Below are positions 1 to 7,980 of a stretch of DNA of 24,933 nucleotides, one piece after another. This stretch comes from JBEKZQ01 sp049509675 (GTDB lineage Bacteria; Planctomycetota; Planctomycetia; Pirellulales; Thermoguttaceae), in assembly GCA_049509675.1 (NCBI GenBank), contig JBEKZQ010000017.1, forward strand, positions 1-24,933, read 5' to 3'. Position numbers and translations under genes: made by a program. The notes under the pieces are model-generated. The model had not been told where the DNA came from. It saw only the letters and a program-made list of their open reading frames with translations, and did no database searches. Each line of letters opens with the position of its first letter. The first letter of the stretch is position 1.

Positions 1-105
1 CTGCTGAAGCAGCACCCTGACAAAGACAGCGTGGCCATGAAACGCCGCGCTTGTGGTTGGAACGAGGAATACATGCTCCAAGTCCTTACCGGAACAAAGG
101 GTTAG
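1..105 (+). pseudogene. C-terminal end of a transposase, probably ISAs1 family (partial at window edge)
   Basis: Frame 1 from the first base is open for 34 codons and stops at TAG 103-105. The peptide contains LLKQHPDKDSVAMKRRACGW followed by NEEYMLQVLTG, which resembles the conserved C-terminus of ISAs1-type DDE transposases as I remember it (lysine/arginine-rich MKRR, GW, then a hydrophobic xxVLxG end). Only the last 34 residues lie in the window, so I cannot say whether the upstream gene is intact. No terminal inverted repeat of the element was recognised in the following 300 bases. It could instead be the end of another transposase family. Confidence 0.5.
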
Positions 106-238
106 TACGCGCTGGCCCTGGGTTGTCACGCGCGATCCCGCCGAGGTACGGCCATAGCCGCGATTGCAGATCGGCCGTGATGCATGGTCGGCGCTCCTTG
201 GTGCTGAAGGCGCAGTGGTACAGGCTGCTTGTAAAGGA

Positions 239-312
239 GCGTCAATCGTCCCTCCGGGACTCTCAACACGGATCAGCGTCAATCGTCCCTCCGGGACTCT
301 CAACACGGATCA
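239..312. repeat. 37-bp direct tandem repeat, two perfect copies
   Basis: Copies at 239-275 and 276-312 are identical and directly adjacent. Each contains the small inverted repeat GTCCCTCCGGGAC. Only two units are present and there are no spacers, so this is not a CRISPR array. The motif is similar in style to the next hairpin (TGCCCCTCCGGGGCA), suggesting a common family of small palindromes. Confidence 0.85.
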
Positions 313-324
313 GGACCATCCTTC

Positions 325-370
325 CCCAGCAATAAATTGCTGGGCTATTTTCACGTGCCCCTCCGGGGCA
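325..370. repeat. Two adjacent hairpins (REP-like element)
   Basis: First hairpin: CCCAGCAAT (325-333), loop AA, ATTGCTGGG (336-344), a perfect 9-bp stem. Second hairpin: TGCCCC, loop TCC, GGGGCA at about 356-370. Together they form a compact double-stem unit about 60 bases beyond the end of the minus-strand gene at 431. It may act as a terminator or mRNA 3' stabiliser for that gene, but no U-tract follows, so a dispersed REP-type repeat is equally likely. Confidence 0.6.
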
Positions 371-430
371 AGAGCATTTGCAGCACAAACCCCCCGAGGT
401 TGAATCGCTACGCTCAAGCTTGGCCGCTCT

Positions 431-3400
431 CTACCGGCTGATGCGCGGATAGCACCAGAAGGCGGCGATGTTCCTGGCGTCGCCGGGCACTTCGGTAAAT
501 AGTTCCAGCTCCTTGGTGCGGCGCGGAATGGGAAGTTCGATCCGCACGATCCCCTCCTTGGCCGTCCTCTGTCGCAGCTTGCCGTCCATCGACACGCAGA
601 AGGCGGCGGCCGCCTCCCCTGCGTTGACGCAGTAGGCGAAGGCGGTGAACTGCTTGGCGCCGTCCGGCACGGCGAACACCAGGTGCTGGCCCGCCTGCGC
701 ATGGATGAAATCGTCGCACCACTCCGGTTGAGACATTTTCAGCGGCGGGACCGCGCCTTCCACGCGATTGACCATGGGCACGGAGTGGCCCACCGTGGCC
801 GAGAGCGGACGGAGATTCGTGAGCGGCCACTGTCGGGCCGAACTGGCAAAACCGTTGAACTGCGAAACGTCTTGCGCGTAGAAACGCGGGAAGAGCCAGA
901 AACTGTAATCGCGGGCCTTGTCCCCCAGGTCGTCGACCACGAGCTCCAGCATTCTGGTGCGGGGCGGGAGGTCGACGCGAACGCGCGCGATCCCCACCTG
1001 CTCGCTGCGGTAAAAAGGTCTCCCCTCCGACCGCAACTCGAAGGCCACCGAGCGGCTGGCCACGCAGTAGCCCACTGCGCAAAAGCTCCGCGCCCCCGAC
1101 GGCACGGCGTACACGAGCTTCGAGGGCGCATGGGCGAAGAGGTACTCGGTGCAAGGTTCCGCATCGGGCGGGATCAGCGGCCACACGTCCCGCAAGGCCG
1201 TGTTCACCAGGAAAAGGCCGTTGCCGCCGCCACTGGCCAGGGGCAACTGGTCGACCAGGCGCATCGCCGGCCGGGCCGCCGCCGGGCCGCGGTCGAGGAG
1301 CAAACCGAGGGCGTCGATGGAATCGCCGGCCGAGCTGTGCAGGCCGAGCACGGCCGGTCCGTCACTGGCCGTTCTCACCTCCGGCCCGACGCTGCCGCCG
1401 GTCCAACGGCTCTCGTAGAAATCGCTGGGATCGAGCGTGCCCTCTTTCTTGACGCGCATGAAGATCACCCGCAGGCCTTCCACCTGGTTTTGCACGCGGA
1501 GGCGGAGGCCGCCGACGGCGTAGCCGTCTTTGGCGATTTCTTTTTGCTTGGTGCCCGCTTCGCGTCCATGCCACGGTCCGGCGACGGCGTCGAAGGTGGT
1601 GGTGCCGTAGAAGGGCTGAATGCCGCGCACGACCTTTTCCTGGGCGATCTGCAGCCCCAGCAGGCGTTGCCCGGCGGGCCCCACTTCGCTGAACAGCCAC
1701 CCGACCGCGCCGCCGCTAAGGCAGGTCCTCCCGTAAGGCTCGACCAGCGCGTTGTCCGGCGACAAGGGATACACCTTGCCCGCGACCACGCTCAGCCGGA
1801 CCGCATGCACGGTGAGGCCCACCTGGCACCCCCCCAGGCCGAGCAAATTCGGCTGCGGCAGACTCCAAACTCGCGACGTGGACAGCGCCCCTTGCGTTCG
1901 GTCCCAGTGAATATAGGGTTCACCATCCAGCACCACGTCGATGGTTGCCGGGTCCTGGCTGGGGCGGACCCGGGCCAGCAGCGTGTGCCGGCGCTCGTTC
2001 GCCAGCCCGTCCCCCCCCCGCCTGGTGCTGACGTTCTCGTTGGCGCCCTTGCCGTCGATGGCCTCCAAACCGCTCGCCTCCCCGTGCCAACCGCTCAGCA
2101 GCAGGCAACAATCCTGCTGGCCCACCGGCAGGTTGACCGTCACGCAGTCGTCGCCTGCGGTGCGGGTGAACTCGAGCTTCAGGTCGTAGTCGCCGCGGAC
2201 GACGATCGGGAACATCAGCCGTGTGCTATCGGCCGGCAGCGTCGAAATGCCGTCGGCCACGCGGAACCAGCTTCCCTGAACGACGTGCCGGGGGATTCTG
2301 ACCAGCGCCAGGAGATCGACGTCCTGCCCGACGGGCAGGCAGCCGACCGGCTCGCGCGGATCTCGCGTGTCTTCCTTAACGGGGACCTTTTCGGGATTAG
2401 CATCCAAGGCGGCAAGTCGGGCAGCCTCTTCGGTGCGCTGTTGGATGCGGCCGGAAACTTCTCCGGAGGTGATCCTGGGCCGCGCCTGCTCGTACCACGA
2501 GGCCGCGTGCTGACGCAGCATCACCGCGGCCTTGTCGACGTGTTGCTGCGACAATTCCCACCAGTTGTCGCCGAGCTTGACTTGAGCGCCCGCCTCGCCG
2601 GGCGGCTCGGAAAGTTCCGCTTTGGCCAGCGTTCGAAACCGTTCATCGGCTCCCCGGGCCAGGTACGGCAGGCCCTTCTTCCAGTCGCCTTTGCGGAGGC
2701 AATGCCAGCGGCCGACGGTGAGGTTCGCCTGAGGTTCGTCCGCATGGGCCTCCAGGAGTTTTGCAGCACTTTGATAATCCTTCCACTGGTCGAGAACCGC
2801 CTTCGTCTCGTTCTTCCGGTCGAGCGCTGCCTTGCGCAGCTTCTTGTCCGAAGACCGCAGCGCAAGACGGTAGGCGGTGTCCAGCAGCGTCACGGCCGAA
2901 TCGTAGTCGTCCTCGGCCGAGGCTTCTTTCGCCGCGTCCTGGCAGAATTGCGGCAGCAGGCCGAGGATGGCCTTGTCGGTGGTCGTCTTGGCCAACGGCC
3001 CGAGGAAGCGGGCCTTTACCTTGAACGGACTGATATCGAACTCGGCGACGATGGCGTCGATCATCGGCAGCGTTAAGGAGGCATCGCCGCCGTCTGCGGC
3101 CAACTCGGCCCCCTTGCGCAGCAACATGAACTGCATGGCCGGCGTAAGGTCGGGCTTCTTCGCCGCCCCGTACAACTCCCGCGCAAGGGTGACCTTCTGC
3201 GCCGCCGTCACGGCCTTGGATAGCCCGTACTGAGCCTCGATTTGCTCCCCGGCAGCCTGCTTCTCCGCGGCGAGCGGGACCGGATTCTTGCCGGCGGCAG
3301 ACCGGCTGCCGCCCGACGTTGCGGGAGCGGTTGCCGCGGAAGGCGCCGAAGACGGCTCTCCCTTCTGTTGTGCGTTGTCGGCAACATTCGGGGCCGGTTG

Positions 3401-4627
3401 CCCGTTGGCGGCAAGCTCCTTCGGCGGCTCCGCCGGAGCGGTATTGGCCGGGACGGAGATCGAGAACGCCTGGCCGGCCAGGACATTGATCTTCCGGCGC
3501 AGTTCTCGGATGTGGTCGCCGCTGGCATGGATCGTGTGCTCGCCCGGCTTCACCGACACCGAGAAATGTTCCGCGTCGGCGCCGGCGGCGGGAATCTGCT
3601 GGGCTGCCTCGTCGATCTCCAAGCGGGCTGCCGCACGCTGTTGGGCAGGCCAGTCGAAGGTCACCTGCGTTTGCTCTTCCGGCTTCTGCGCGACGGCGGC
3701 GGCGGTCGCATCGCCTGCCGTCGATTTGGCCGTCTTTTTCGCCAAACCGTTCTCGTCAGGCGGTGGAGCCCGCCGCATCAGGATTGCCGTGGGAATGCCG
3801 GCAGACAAGGCCAAGAGGGCCACTCCCAGGCAACACACGGTGATCCGGTACCCAAGCGAGTAGCCGGTCGGCGGGGGAACATCAGCCGCAACCTTCGGTG
3901 CAACCCTCGATATCGACGACTGATGAACGGCGGCCTCGACCACTTCCATCAGACCTGCGTCCAGTGCGTCTTCCGCCGGCGGGGGCGCGGGAGGAGGATC
4001 GCCGAAGACGTCCGAGGCGGATGACTGCTGCGCCGCCTCCTCCGGCATGGTGACCGGGCTCGCATCGAAACGTTGCGGCAGCGGCGGAGGTAGTGGAGCG
4101 GCAGCACCCGCGCCGCTGATCGATACCGATGCCTCGCCGTCCAGCGGCCCGGCCACTTCGTTTGCGGCAGCCTCCACAGCATTGCGCAGCGGCGGCGGAG
4201 GGGCAGCCGACCAGGGCCCGGGCCTTATGGGGGGCGGCGTCACCGAAGGCGGCGTGTTTCGGGGCGGCGTTCTCAATCGCTCGCCGATTGAAGGCGGCGT
4301 CACCGAAGGCGGCGTCACCGAAGGCGTATTACGCAAAGGCCGCAGCGGCAGTTGCTTCCGCAACTCGGCGTCGTAGGCCGCCTTCTCCGGCGGACTCAGC
4401 AGACAGTCGCGCGCCGCCGCCAACTCGGCCAACACCTGCTCGACGATCGGCACCCGCCACCCTGCCCGAAAACTCCCCAAATGGGACATCTGCTGAGTGG
4501 CCGCCGAGCGGATCGTCTCTTGGTCGTTTTCAAATAGGGAAAGTCCCAGCAAACGATAGTGGTTTGCCGGCTGTTCGTGCGCTGAAATCCCCAGCCACTC
4601 GCGATGAGGGTCAAATCCGGACGGCAT
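431..4627 (-). CDS. Large membrane-anchored planctomycete protein with J-domain-like N-terminus and duplicated C-terminal module
   Basis: 1398 residues. Residues 1-95 form a J-domain-like helical region (FDPHREWLGI, NHYRLLGLSLFE, ARDCLLSPPEKAAYDAELR) seen at the start of many planctomycete proteins; the HPD motif of true DnaJ proteins is absent. Residues 100-255 are proline-rich with TPPSV repeats. One transmembrane segment lies at about 261-284. A helical tetratricopeptide-like region (about 470-740) follows, then a beta-rich domain (about 790-960), and two related beta modules near the C-terminus (about 1130-1250 and 1290-1395), each containing a YAVP/FAVP-x-GA and a YCV motif and ending near W-x-(F/Y)PR. 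The C-terminal modules look NPCBM-like. The ATG at 4627 has only a weak GGTGGG upstream. A sigma70-like promoter lies at 4695-4722. Function is unknown; a cytoplasmic interaction domain tethered to an extracytoplasmic binding part is my inference. Confidence 0.85.
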   Translation of the reverse strand: MPSGFDPHREWLGISAHEQPANHYRLLGLSLFENDQETIRSAATQQMSHLGSFRAGWRVPIVEQVLAELAAARDCLLSPPEKAAYDAELRKQLPLRPLRNTPSVTPPSVTPPSIGERLRTPPRNTPPSVTPPPIRPGPWSAAPPPPLRNAVEAAANEVAGPLDGEASVSISGAGAAAPLPPPLPQRFDASPVTMPEEAAQQSSASDVFGDPPPAPPPAEDALDAGLMEVVEAAVHQSSISRVAPKVAADVPPPTGYSLGYRITVCCLGVALLALSAGIPTAILMRRAPPPDENGLAKKTAKSTAGDATAAAVAQKPEEQTQVTFDWPAQQRAAARLEIDEAAQQIPAAGADAEHFSVSVKPGEHTIHASGDHIRELRRKINVLAGQAFSISVPANTAPAEPPKELAANGQPAPNVADNAQQKGEPSSAPSAATAPATSGGSRSAAGKNPVPLAAEKQAAGEQIEAQYGLSKAVTAAQKVTLARELYGAAKKPDLTPAMQFMLLRKGAELAADGGDASLTLPMIDAIVAEFDISPFKVKARFLGPLAKTTTDKAILGLLPQFCQDAAKEASAEDDYDSAVTLLDTAYRLALRSSDKKLRKAALDRKNETKAVLDQWKDYQSAAKLLEAHADEPQANLTVGRWHCLRKGDWKKGLPYLARGADERFRTLAKAELSEPPGEAGAQVKLGDNWWELSQQHVDKAAVMLRQHAASWYEQARPRITSGEVSGRIQQRTEEAARLAALDANPEKVPVKEDTRDPREPVGCLPVGQDVDLLALVRIPRHVVQGSWFRVADGISTLPADSTRLMFPIVVRGDYDLKLEFTRTAGDDCVTVNLPVGQQDCCLLLSGWHGEASGLEAIDGKGANENVSTRRGGDGLANERRHTLLARVRPSQDPATIDVVLDGEPYIHWDRTQGALSTSRVWSLPQPNLLGLGGCQVGLTVHAVRLSVVAGKVYPLSPDNALVEPYGRTCLSGGAVGWLFSEVGPAGQRLLGLQIAQEKVVRGIQPFYGTTTFDAVAGPWHGREAGTKQKEIAKDGYAVGGLRLRVQNQVEGLRVIFMRVKKEGTLDPSDFYESRWTGGSVGPEVRTASDGPAVLGLHSSAGDSIDALGLLLDRGPAAARPAMRLVDQLPLASGGGNGLFLVNTALRDVWPLIPPDAEPCTEYLFAHAPSKLVYAVPSGARSFCAVGYCVASRSVAFELRSEGRPFYRSEQVGIARVRVDLPPRTRMLELVVDDLGDKARDYSFWLFPRFYAQDVSQFNGFASSARQWPLTNLRPLSATVGHSVPMVNRVEGAVPPLKMSQPEWCDDFIHAQAGQHLVFAVPDGAKQFTAFAYCVNAGEAAAAFCVSMDGKLRQRTAKEGIVRIELPIPRRTKELELFTEVPGDARNIAAFWCYPRISR
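4233..4322. repeat. 15-bp coding repeat (GGCGGCGTCACCGAA)
   Basis: The unit occurs exactly at 4233-4247, 4293-4307 and 4308-4322, with degenerate versions between. On the minus strand it encodes the TPPSV-type proline-rich linker of the large protein (residues about 101-132). Such a repeat is likely to change length by slippage. Confidence 0.75.
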
Positions 4628-4694
4628 GTCCCACCCGTTTACTACTTACGTGAGGGGGTAAGCCTTCTCTGCTACCGTTCACGCAGGCAAAACT

Positions 4695-4722
4695 ATTATA
4701 CAAACTATTGCATTACTCGCAA
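4695..4722 (-). promoter_or_regulatory. Sigma70-like promoter for the large minus-strand gene
   Basis: Read on the minus strand: -35 TTGCGA (plus 4717-4722), 16-base spacer, -10 TATAAT (plus 4695-4700, perfect consensus). Transcription would start near 4688, about 60 bases before the ATG at 4627. The surrounding 4680-4760 is clearly more AT-rich than its neighbourhood and lies between divergent genes. A matching plus-strand promoter for the SIS gene is less clear; GATAAT at 4750-4755 is a possible -10 with a poor -35. Confidence 0.6.
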
Positions 4723-4768
4723 CCTGCTGTACCACTATGTATCTACATCGATAATCATTGGCGCGACC

Positions 4769-5362
4769 ATGACCGAACTAATCCGCTGGATCAACGACTA
4801 CCTGGCCGAAACCGCACGGCTGCTGGCGCGACTCGACCGCGAGGCCATCGCGCGGGCCGCCGAGTTGCTGCTTGTCTGCTATCGACGGCAAGGGCGCGTC
4901 TGGACCCTGGGCAACGGCGGCTCGGCCTCGACGGCCCAGCACTTCGCCTGCGACCTGGCCAAGTTCGTGATCCCGTCCGGTGTCCGGCCGTTCGACACCC
5001 GCTGTCTCACCGACAATGTCTCGCTCTACACCGCCTGGGCCAACGACGCCGCGCGGGAAGACGTCTTTGCCAACCAGATGCGGGGACTGCTGCAGCCCGA
5101 CGACGTTGCGGTCCTGGTCTCCGTACACGGTGGCAAAGGTTTTTCGAGCGATCTGCTCAGCGGCCTGCGCTACGCCCGCCAAGTCGGGGCGGCGACAATC
5201 TCGCTGGTCGGATGCGACGGCGGCGCGCTCTACCAGGAATCGACTTGTGCGATTCTCGTCCCGGTCGACTCGACGCCGCAGACCGAGGGAATGCACCTGG
5301 TGATCGAACACCTGTTGATGGATCTGCTGCGCCGACGCCTGGCGGAAAAGGAAAGCCCCTGA
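4769..5362 (+). CDS. SIS-domain phosphosugar isomerase, GmhA-like
   Basis: 197 residues, the usual size for single-domain GmhA/DiaA-type SIS proteins. GNGGSASTAQHFACDLAKF (residues 48-66) is the phosphosugar-binding loop of this family, and TPQTEGMHLVIEH (169-181) matches the C-terminal helix carrying the Glu and His residues of sedoheptulose-7-phosphate isomerase (GmhA). The second loop reads SVHGGKG (118-124) where GmhA has STSGNS, so the substrate may differ. The ATG at 4769 has no Shine-Dalgarno sequence; it was chosen because the domain starts just after it and the longer frame to 4604 runs into the divergent gene. It is followed after 47 bases by the PfkB kinase. Known SIS proteins convert ketose and aldose phosphates; the exact reaction here is not established. 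Confidence 0.85.
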   Translation: MTELIRWINDYLAETARLLARLDREAIARAAELLLVCYRRQGRVWTLGNGGSASTAQHFACDLAKFVIPSGVRPFDTRCLTDNVSLYTAWANDAAREDVFANQMRGLLQPDDVAVLVSVHGGKGFSSDLLSGLRYARQVGAATISLVGCDGGALYQESTCAILVPVDSTPQTEGMHLVIEHLLMDLLRRRLAEKESP

Positions 5363-5393
5363 CGGGCGTGCTCCGTAGGCGACCGCCCAAGCA

Positions 5394-5399
5394 AAGGAG
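5394..5399 (+). promoter_or_regulatory. Ribosome binding site fixing the GTG start of the PfkB kinase
   Basis: AAGGAG lies 10 bases before the GTG at 5410. The other in-frame GTG at 5368 has no such motif, so 5410 is preferred. Confidence 0.7.
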
Positions 5400-5409
5400 T
5401 TTTTGGCCC

Positions 5410-6366
5410 GTGCTCGATGAGACGTTTTTTCGCGGCCGGCGTCTGGCGATCGTCGGCGGCATCTGCCGCGACGTGAAGACGGCGTTGCTCCGCCCGGGCC
5501 AACACCTCTTGGAGGACGGCGAAACGCCGACGGCGTTCATCACCGAGACGATCGGCGGCGGCGGGGCCAACAGCGCGCTGGCTGCGGCCGCACTGGGGGC
5601 CGACGTGCGACTGTGCGGCAAAGTCGGCGCAGATTCGCTCGGCGCGCGACTTGAGCACTCGCTCGTCCGTTGCCGCGTCACGACGTTCCTTCGCCGTGAT
5701 CCGCAGGTGGCCACCGGCAATTCGATCGTCTTGAGCTACGAGAACGGTTGCCGGCATTTCCTCAGTTGCCAGCCGAACAACTACGCGCTGGCCATGGCAG
5801 ACATCGATCCGGCGATGCTCGCCGGCGCCCAACATCTGCTCCGGGCCGACGTGTGGTTCTCCGAACCGATGCTGGCCGGGGGCAACGAGGAGTTGTTGCG
5901 TGCGGCCCGGGCCCGGGGCCTGGCCACGTCGCTGGACATCAACTGGGACCCACAGTGGGGCTCGGCCGATGCGGCCACGATGGCCCGGCGCAAACAATCG
6001 CTGCGCCGCATTCTGCCGTTGGTCGACCTGGTCCACGGCAATGTCCGCGAGTTGAACCGCTTCGCCGATTCCAACCATTTGGACGCCACTCTCCAGCAGA
6101 TCACGGCCTGGGGCGCGGGAGCGATCGTGATCCACCTGGGGGCTGACGGCGCGGGCTATTATGAGCGCGGGCAGTTGACTGTCGCCCCGGCGATTCCCGT
6201 GCGGCAATACCAGAACACCGCCGGCGCCGGCGACCTTCTGAGCGTTTGCATGATGCTCTTGCACGGCCGGGACGAGATTCCGCTCGCTGATCGGCTGCGC
6301 CTGGCCAACACGATCGTTTCGGAATTCATCGAGGGGAAGCGCCGTGTGATTCCGGAACTCGAATAA
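5410..6366 (+). CDS. PfkB/ribokinase-family sugar kinase
   Basis: 318 residues, normal for the family. PfkB signature 1 is GGGGANSALAAAALGADVRL near residues 49-68 (GKVGADSLG follows), and signature 2 is NTAGAGDLL (269-277), with D275 as the expected catalytic base. The usual first Asp of the second signature (DTxGAGD) is Asn here. These enzymes transfer the ATP gamma-phosphate to a sugar hydroxyl. GTG start at 5410 with AAGGAG ten bases upstream. It follows the SIS gene by 47 bases and is likely co-transcribed with it. The pair resembles the isomerase-plus-kinase logic of heptose or ketose phosphate metabolism, but the substrate cannot be read from the sequence. Confidence 0.88.
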   Translation: MLDETFFRGRRLAIVGGICRDVKTALLRPGQHLLEDGETPTAFITETIGGGGANSALAAAALGADVRLCGKVGADSLGARLEHSLVRCRVTTFLRRDPQVATGNSIVLSYENGCRHFLSCQPNNYALAMADIDPAMLAGAQHLLRADVWFSEPMLAGGNEELLRAARARGLATSLDINWDPQWGSADAATMARRKQSLRRILPLVDLVHGNVRELNRFADSNHLDATLQQITAWGAGAIVIHLGADGAGYYERGQLTVAPAIPVRQYQNTAGAGDLLSVCMMLLHGRDEIPLADRLRLANTIVSEFIEGKRRVIPELE

Positions 6367-6439
6367 CGCATCGCCGGGAGTGAACTTGAAGAGGAGAGGG
6401 CTTTCTTGCCGGTCCGTGCTTCAGGAGAACGGCAAAGTC

Positions 6440-6515
6440 GGGGTCTGGTCCATTTTTCGGCTGATAGGCATTGCCATTTGGCCGGACTCGTGACCGAAAA
6501 CATGGACCTGACCCC
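6440..6515. repeat. Long inverted repeat, element A of a three-copy palindromic family
   Basis: Left arm 6440-6460 (GGGGTCTGGTCCATTTTTCG...) and right arm 6494-6515 pair over about 21 bases with one mismatch and one bulged base; the loop is about 33 bases. Arms are similar to elements B (18549-18596) and C (21557-21601), sharing a GGTCCCATTTTCG-like core. It sits between the PfkB kinase and the epimerase gene and may end or attenuate transcription between the two halves of the sugar cluster. Confidence 0.75.
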
Positions 6516-6585
6516 TTCGCGTCAGACTTTGTCGTTCTCCTGGTCCGCGCTTGAAGGATCCCATGGCACAGCTTATGATCTTGGA

Positions 6586-7488
6586 ATGTCAAGCTGGCGG
6601 TGCCCCACTCGCGATTTGCGTCACCAGGTCATTGCAGGGGCCAGTGACGCGGCGCGTGGCCCGACGCCGTGCATCACCGCGGCGCTGGGGCCCGAAGTTC
6701 GGCGCGGCCCCTTCGTGTTCCACGGCCGACTGGCGTCCTGCCTGGCCCGCGCGCAGGCGTGCGGGTTCCGCGCGGTGGAAATCTTTCCGCCCTCGGCGGC
6801 GGCGCTCGATGAAAGGGCGCTGCGGCGCGGACTCAAACGGCACGAACTGACCCTGGCCGCGGTCGGCACGGGGGCGGGATATGTCCTCCTCCGCCTCCAT
6901 CTCCTCGCCGCGAACCCGCGGCGGCGGGCGGCGGCCGTGCGGTTCATCCGCGCGGTCATCGATTGCGCGGGAGCGTTGGGCGCGCCGGCCGTCATCGGCT
7001 CGATGAAAGGCTCGATTCCACCCGGCGTCGGCCGCGAGGCGGCCGAAAAACGCCTGGCGGAGACCCTGGCCGAACTCGCGGAAAGGGCCGCGCACCACGG
7101 AACCACGCTGCTCCTGGAACCGCTGAATCGCTACGAGAGCAACTGCATCAACACGCTGGCCGAGGGCGCCGCGCTGATCAGGAAAACGGGGGCCGCGAAC
7201 CTGCGGCTGCTGGCCGATTGCTTCCACATGAACATCGAGGAGACGTCGCTCCCCGACGCCATCCGCCGCGCAAACAGTTGGATCGGCCACGTACACTTCG
7301 TCGACTCCAATCGGCGGGCGGCCGGCTTGGGGCACATCGATTTCACCGCCGTCGCCGCGGCGCTGCGGGACATCGGCTATGCGGGCTATCTTTCGGCCGA
7401 GGCCCTGCCGCTGCCGTCCGCTGCGGCGGCGGCAAAACAGACCCTGGCGGCCTTCAAAGAACACTTTTTCCCGGGACCCTCGCAATGA
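6586..7488 (+). CDS. TIM-barrel sugar epimerase, 5-keto-L-gluconate epimerase (IolO/TM0416)-like
   Basis: 300 residues from the ATG at 6586. The C-terminal half has EPLNRYES (178-185), LLADCFHMNIEE (208-219), HVHFVDSNRR (235-244), GLGHIDF (247-253) and SAEALPLP (270-277). This gives the expected metal ligands E178, D211, H237 and E272 of the AP-endonuclease-2-type sugar isomerase fold. By memory it closely parallels the Thermotoga 5-keto-L-gluconate epimerase (EPLNRYETDFINT, LADTFHMNIEE, DSNRWAPGCGHFDF). The reaction would be epimerisation of a keto sugar or keto sugar acid. The start is uncertain: no Shine-Dalgarno precedes 6586, and about 25 residues lie before the first barrel strand. The stop overlaps the next start (ATGA at 7485-7488), so it is translationally coupled to the RpiB-family gene. 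Confidence 0.85.
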   Translation: MSSWRCPTRDLRHQVIAGASDAARGPTPCITAALGPEVRRGPFVFHGRLASCLARAQACGFRAVEIFPPSAAALDERALRRGLKRHELTLAAVGTGAGYVLLRLHLLAANPRRRAAAVRFIRAVIDCAGALGAPAVIGSMKGSIPPGVGREAAEKRLAETLAELAERAAHHGTTLLLEPLNRYESNCINTLAEGAALIRKTGAANLRLLADCFHMNIEETSLPDAIRRANSWIGHVHFVDSNRRAAGLGHIDFTAVAAALRDIGYAGYLSAEALPLPSAAAAAKQTLAAFKEHFFPGPSQ

Positions 7489-7940
7489 ACATGGCGGCCG
7501 GAAGCGACGGCATCACCCACTTGACTGAAGTCATCGTTGCCCATCTCCGCGAAAAAGGCGTCGCGGTGACTCCTTGCGGGGCCCTGGCGGGAAAACCGGC
7601 CGATTATGTCGACGCCGCCCGGGAGGTCGCCGAGGCCGTCGCCTCCGGCGCCTGCCAGCAGGGAATCCTCTTCTGCAACACGGGCACGGGAGTGACCATC
7701 GTGGCGAACAAGGTTCCCGGCGTCCGCGCCGCGCCTTGCCCCGACGCGCACACCGCACGGATCGCGCGGCTGGCCAATAACGCCAATGTCCTGGTCCTCG
7801 GAATGCGGCTGACCGGCGAGATGGCGGCCAAGGAGATCGTCGACGCCTGGCTTGCGACCGCACCGTCGGACGAACCGCGGCGGATCGTTTTTCACCGCAA
7901 GACCGACGAAGTGGACCGAAACTACCGAAAGACCCCCTGA
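7485..7940 (+). CDS. RpiB/LacA/LacB-family isomerase with non-canonical active site
   Basis: 151 residues, typical for ribose-5-phosphate isomerase B. ILFCNTGTGVTIVANK (61-76) matches the RpiB motif ILICGTGVGISIAANK, so the reactive Cys (C64) is kept. DAHTARIARLANNANVLVLG (87-106) matches the helix that in E. coli RpiB reads SAQLSRQHNDTNV, but the His used for ring opening is Ala (A97). The N-terminal GCDH is GSDG, so that His is also lost. The alignment is from memory. Loss of the ring-opening His suggests an open-chain substrate such as a tetrulose phosphate or a sugar acid phosphate. It starts at ATG 7485 inside the previous stop and is followed after 40 bases by the MFS gene. Confidence 0.85.
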   Translation: MNMAAGSDGITHLTEVIVAHLREKGVAVTPCGALAGKPADYVDAAREVAEAVASGACQQGILFCNTGTGVTIVANKVPGVRAAPCPDAHTARIARLANNANVLVLGMRLTGEMAAKEIVDAWLATAPSDEPRRIVFHRKTDEVDRNYRKTP

Positions 7941-7980
7941 GTCGCCGTACTCGGCCGCGGCGCGTGCAGGAAAGCGGCAA

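Larger units (their letters stand above)
106..430. other. Gene-free, repeat-rich stretch downstream of the transposase end
   Basis: No convincing gene is seen here. Short open frames lack a ribosome binding site and overlap repeats. The stretch holds a 37-bp direct tandem duplication (239-312) and two hairpins (325-344 and 355-370). It separates the transposase fragment from the 3' end of the large minus-strand gene whose stop is at 431-433. Confidence 0.6.

Noticed and set aside
239..312. Possible CRISPR repeat-spacer unit
   Set aside because: Only two directly adjacent copies, no spacers, and no cas genes in the window.
683..3076. A 797-codon open frame on the plus strand
   Set aside because: It is antisense to the well-supported large minus-strand gene, has no ribosome site or recognisable motif, and is rich in Arg, Gly, Ala and His as expected for a GC-rich shadow frame.
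4708..5409. Longer N-terminus for the PfkB kinase
   Set aside because: The frame overlaps the SIS gene and encodes low-complexity Arg-rich sequence; the GTG at 5410 has a strong ribosome binding site and starts the kinase fold.
6563..6850. Alternative start ATG 6563 with an AAGGA upstream
   Set aside because: It is in a different frame from the epimerase and leads only into an Arg-rich shadow frame; it would need a frameshift to be meaningful.
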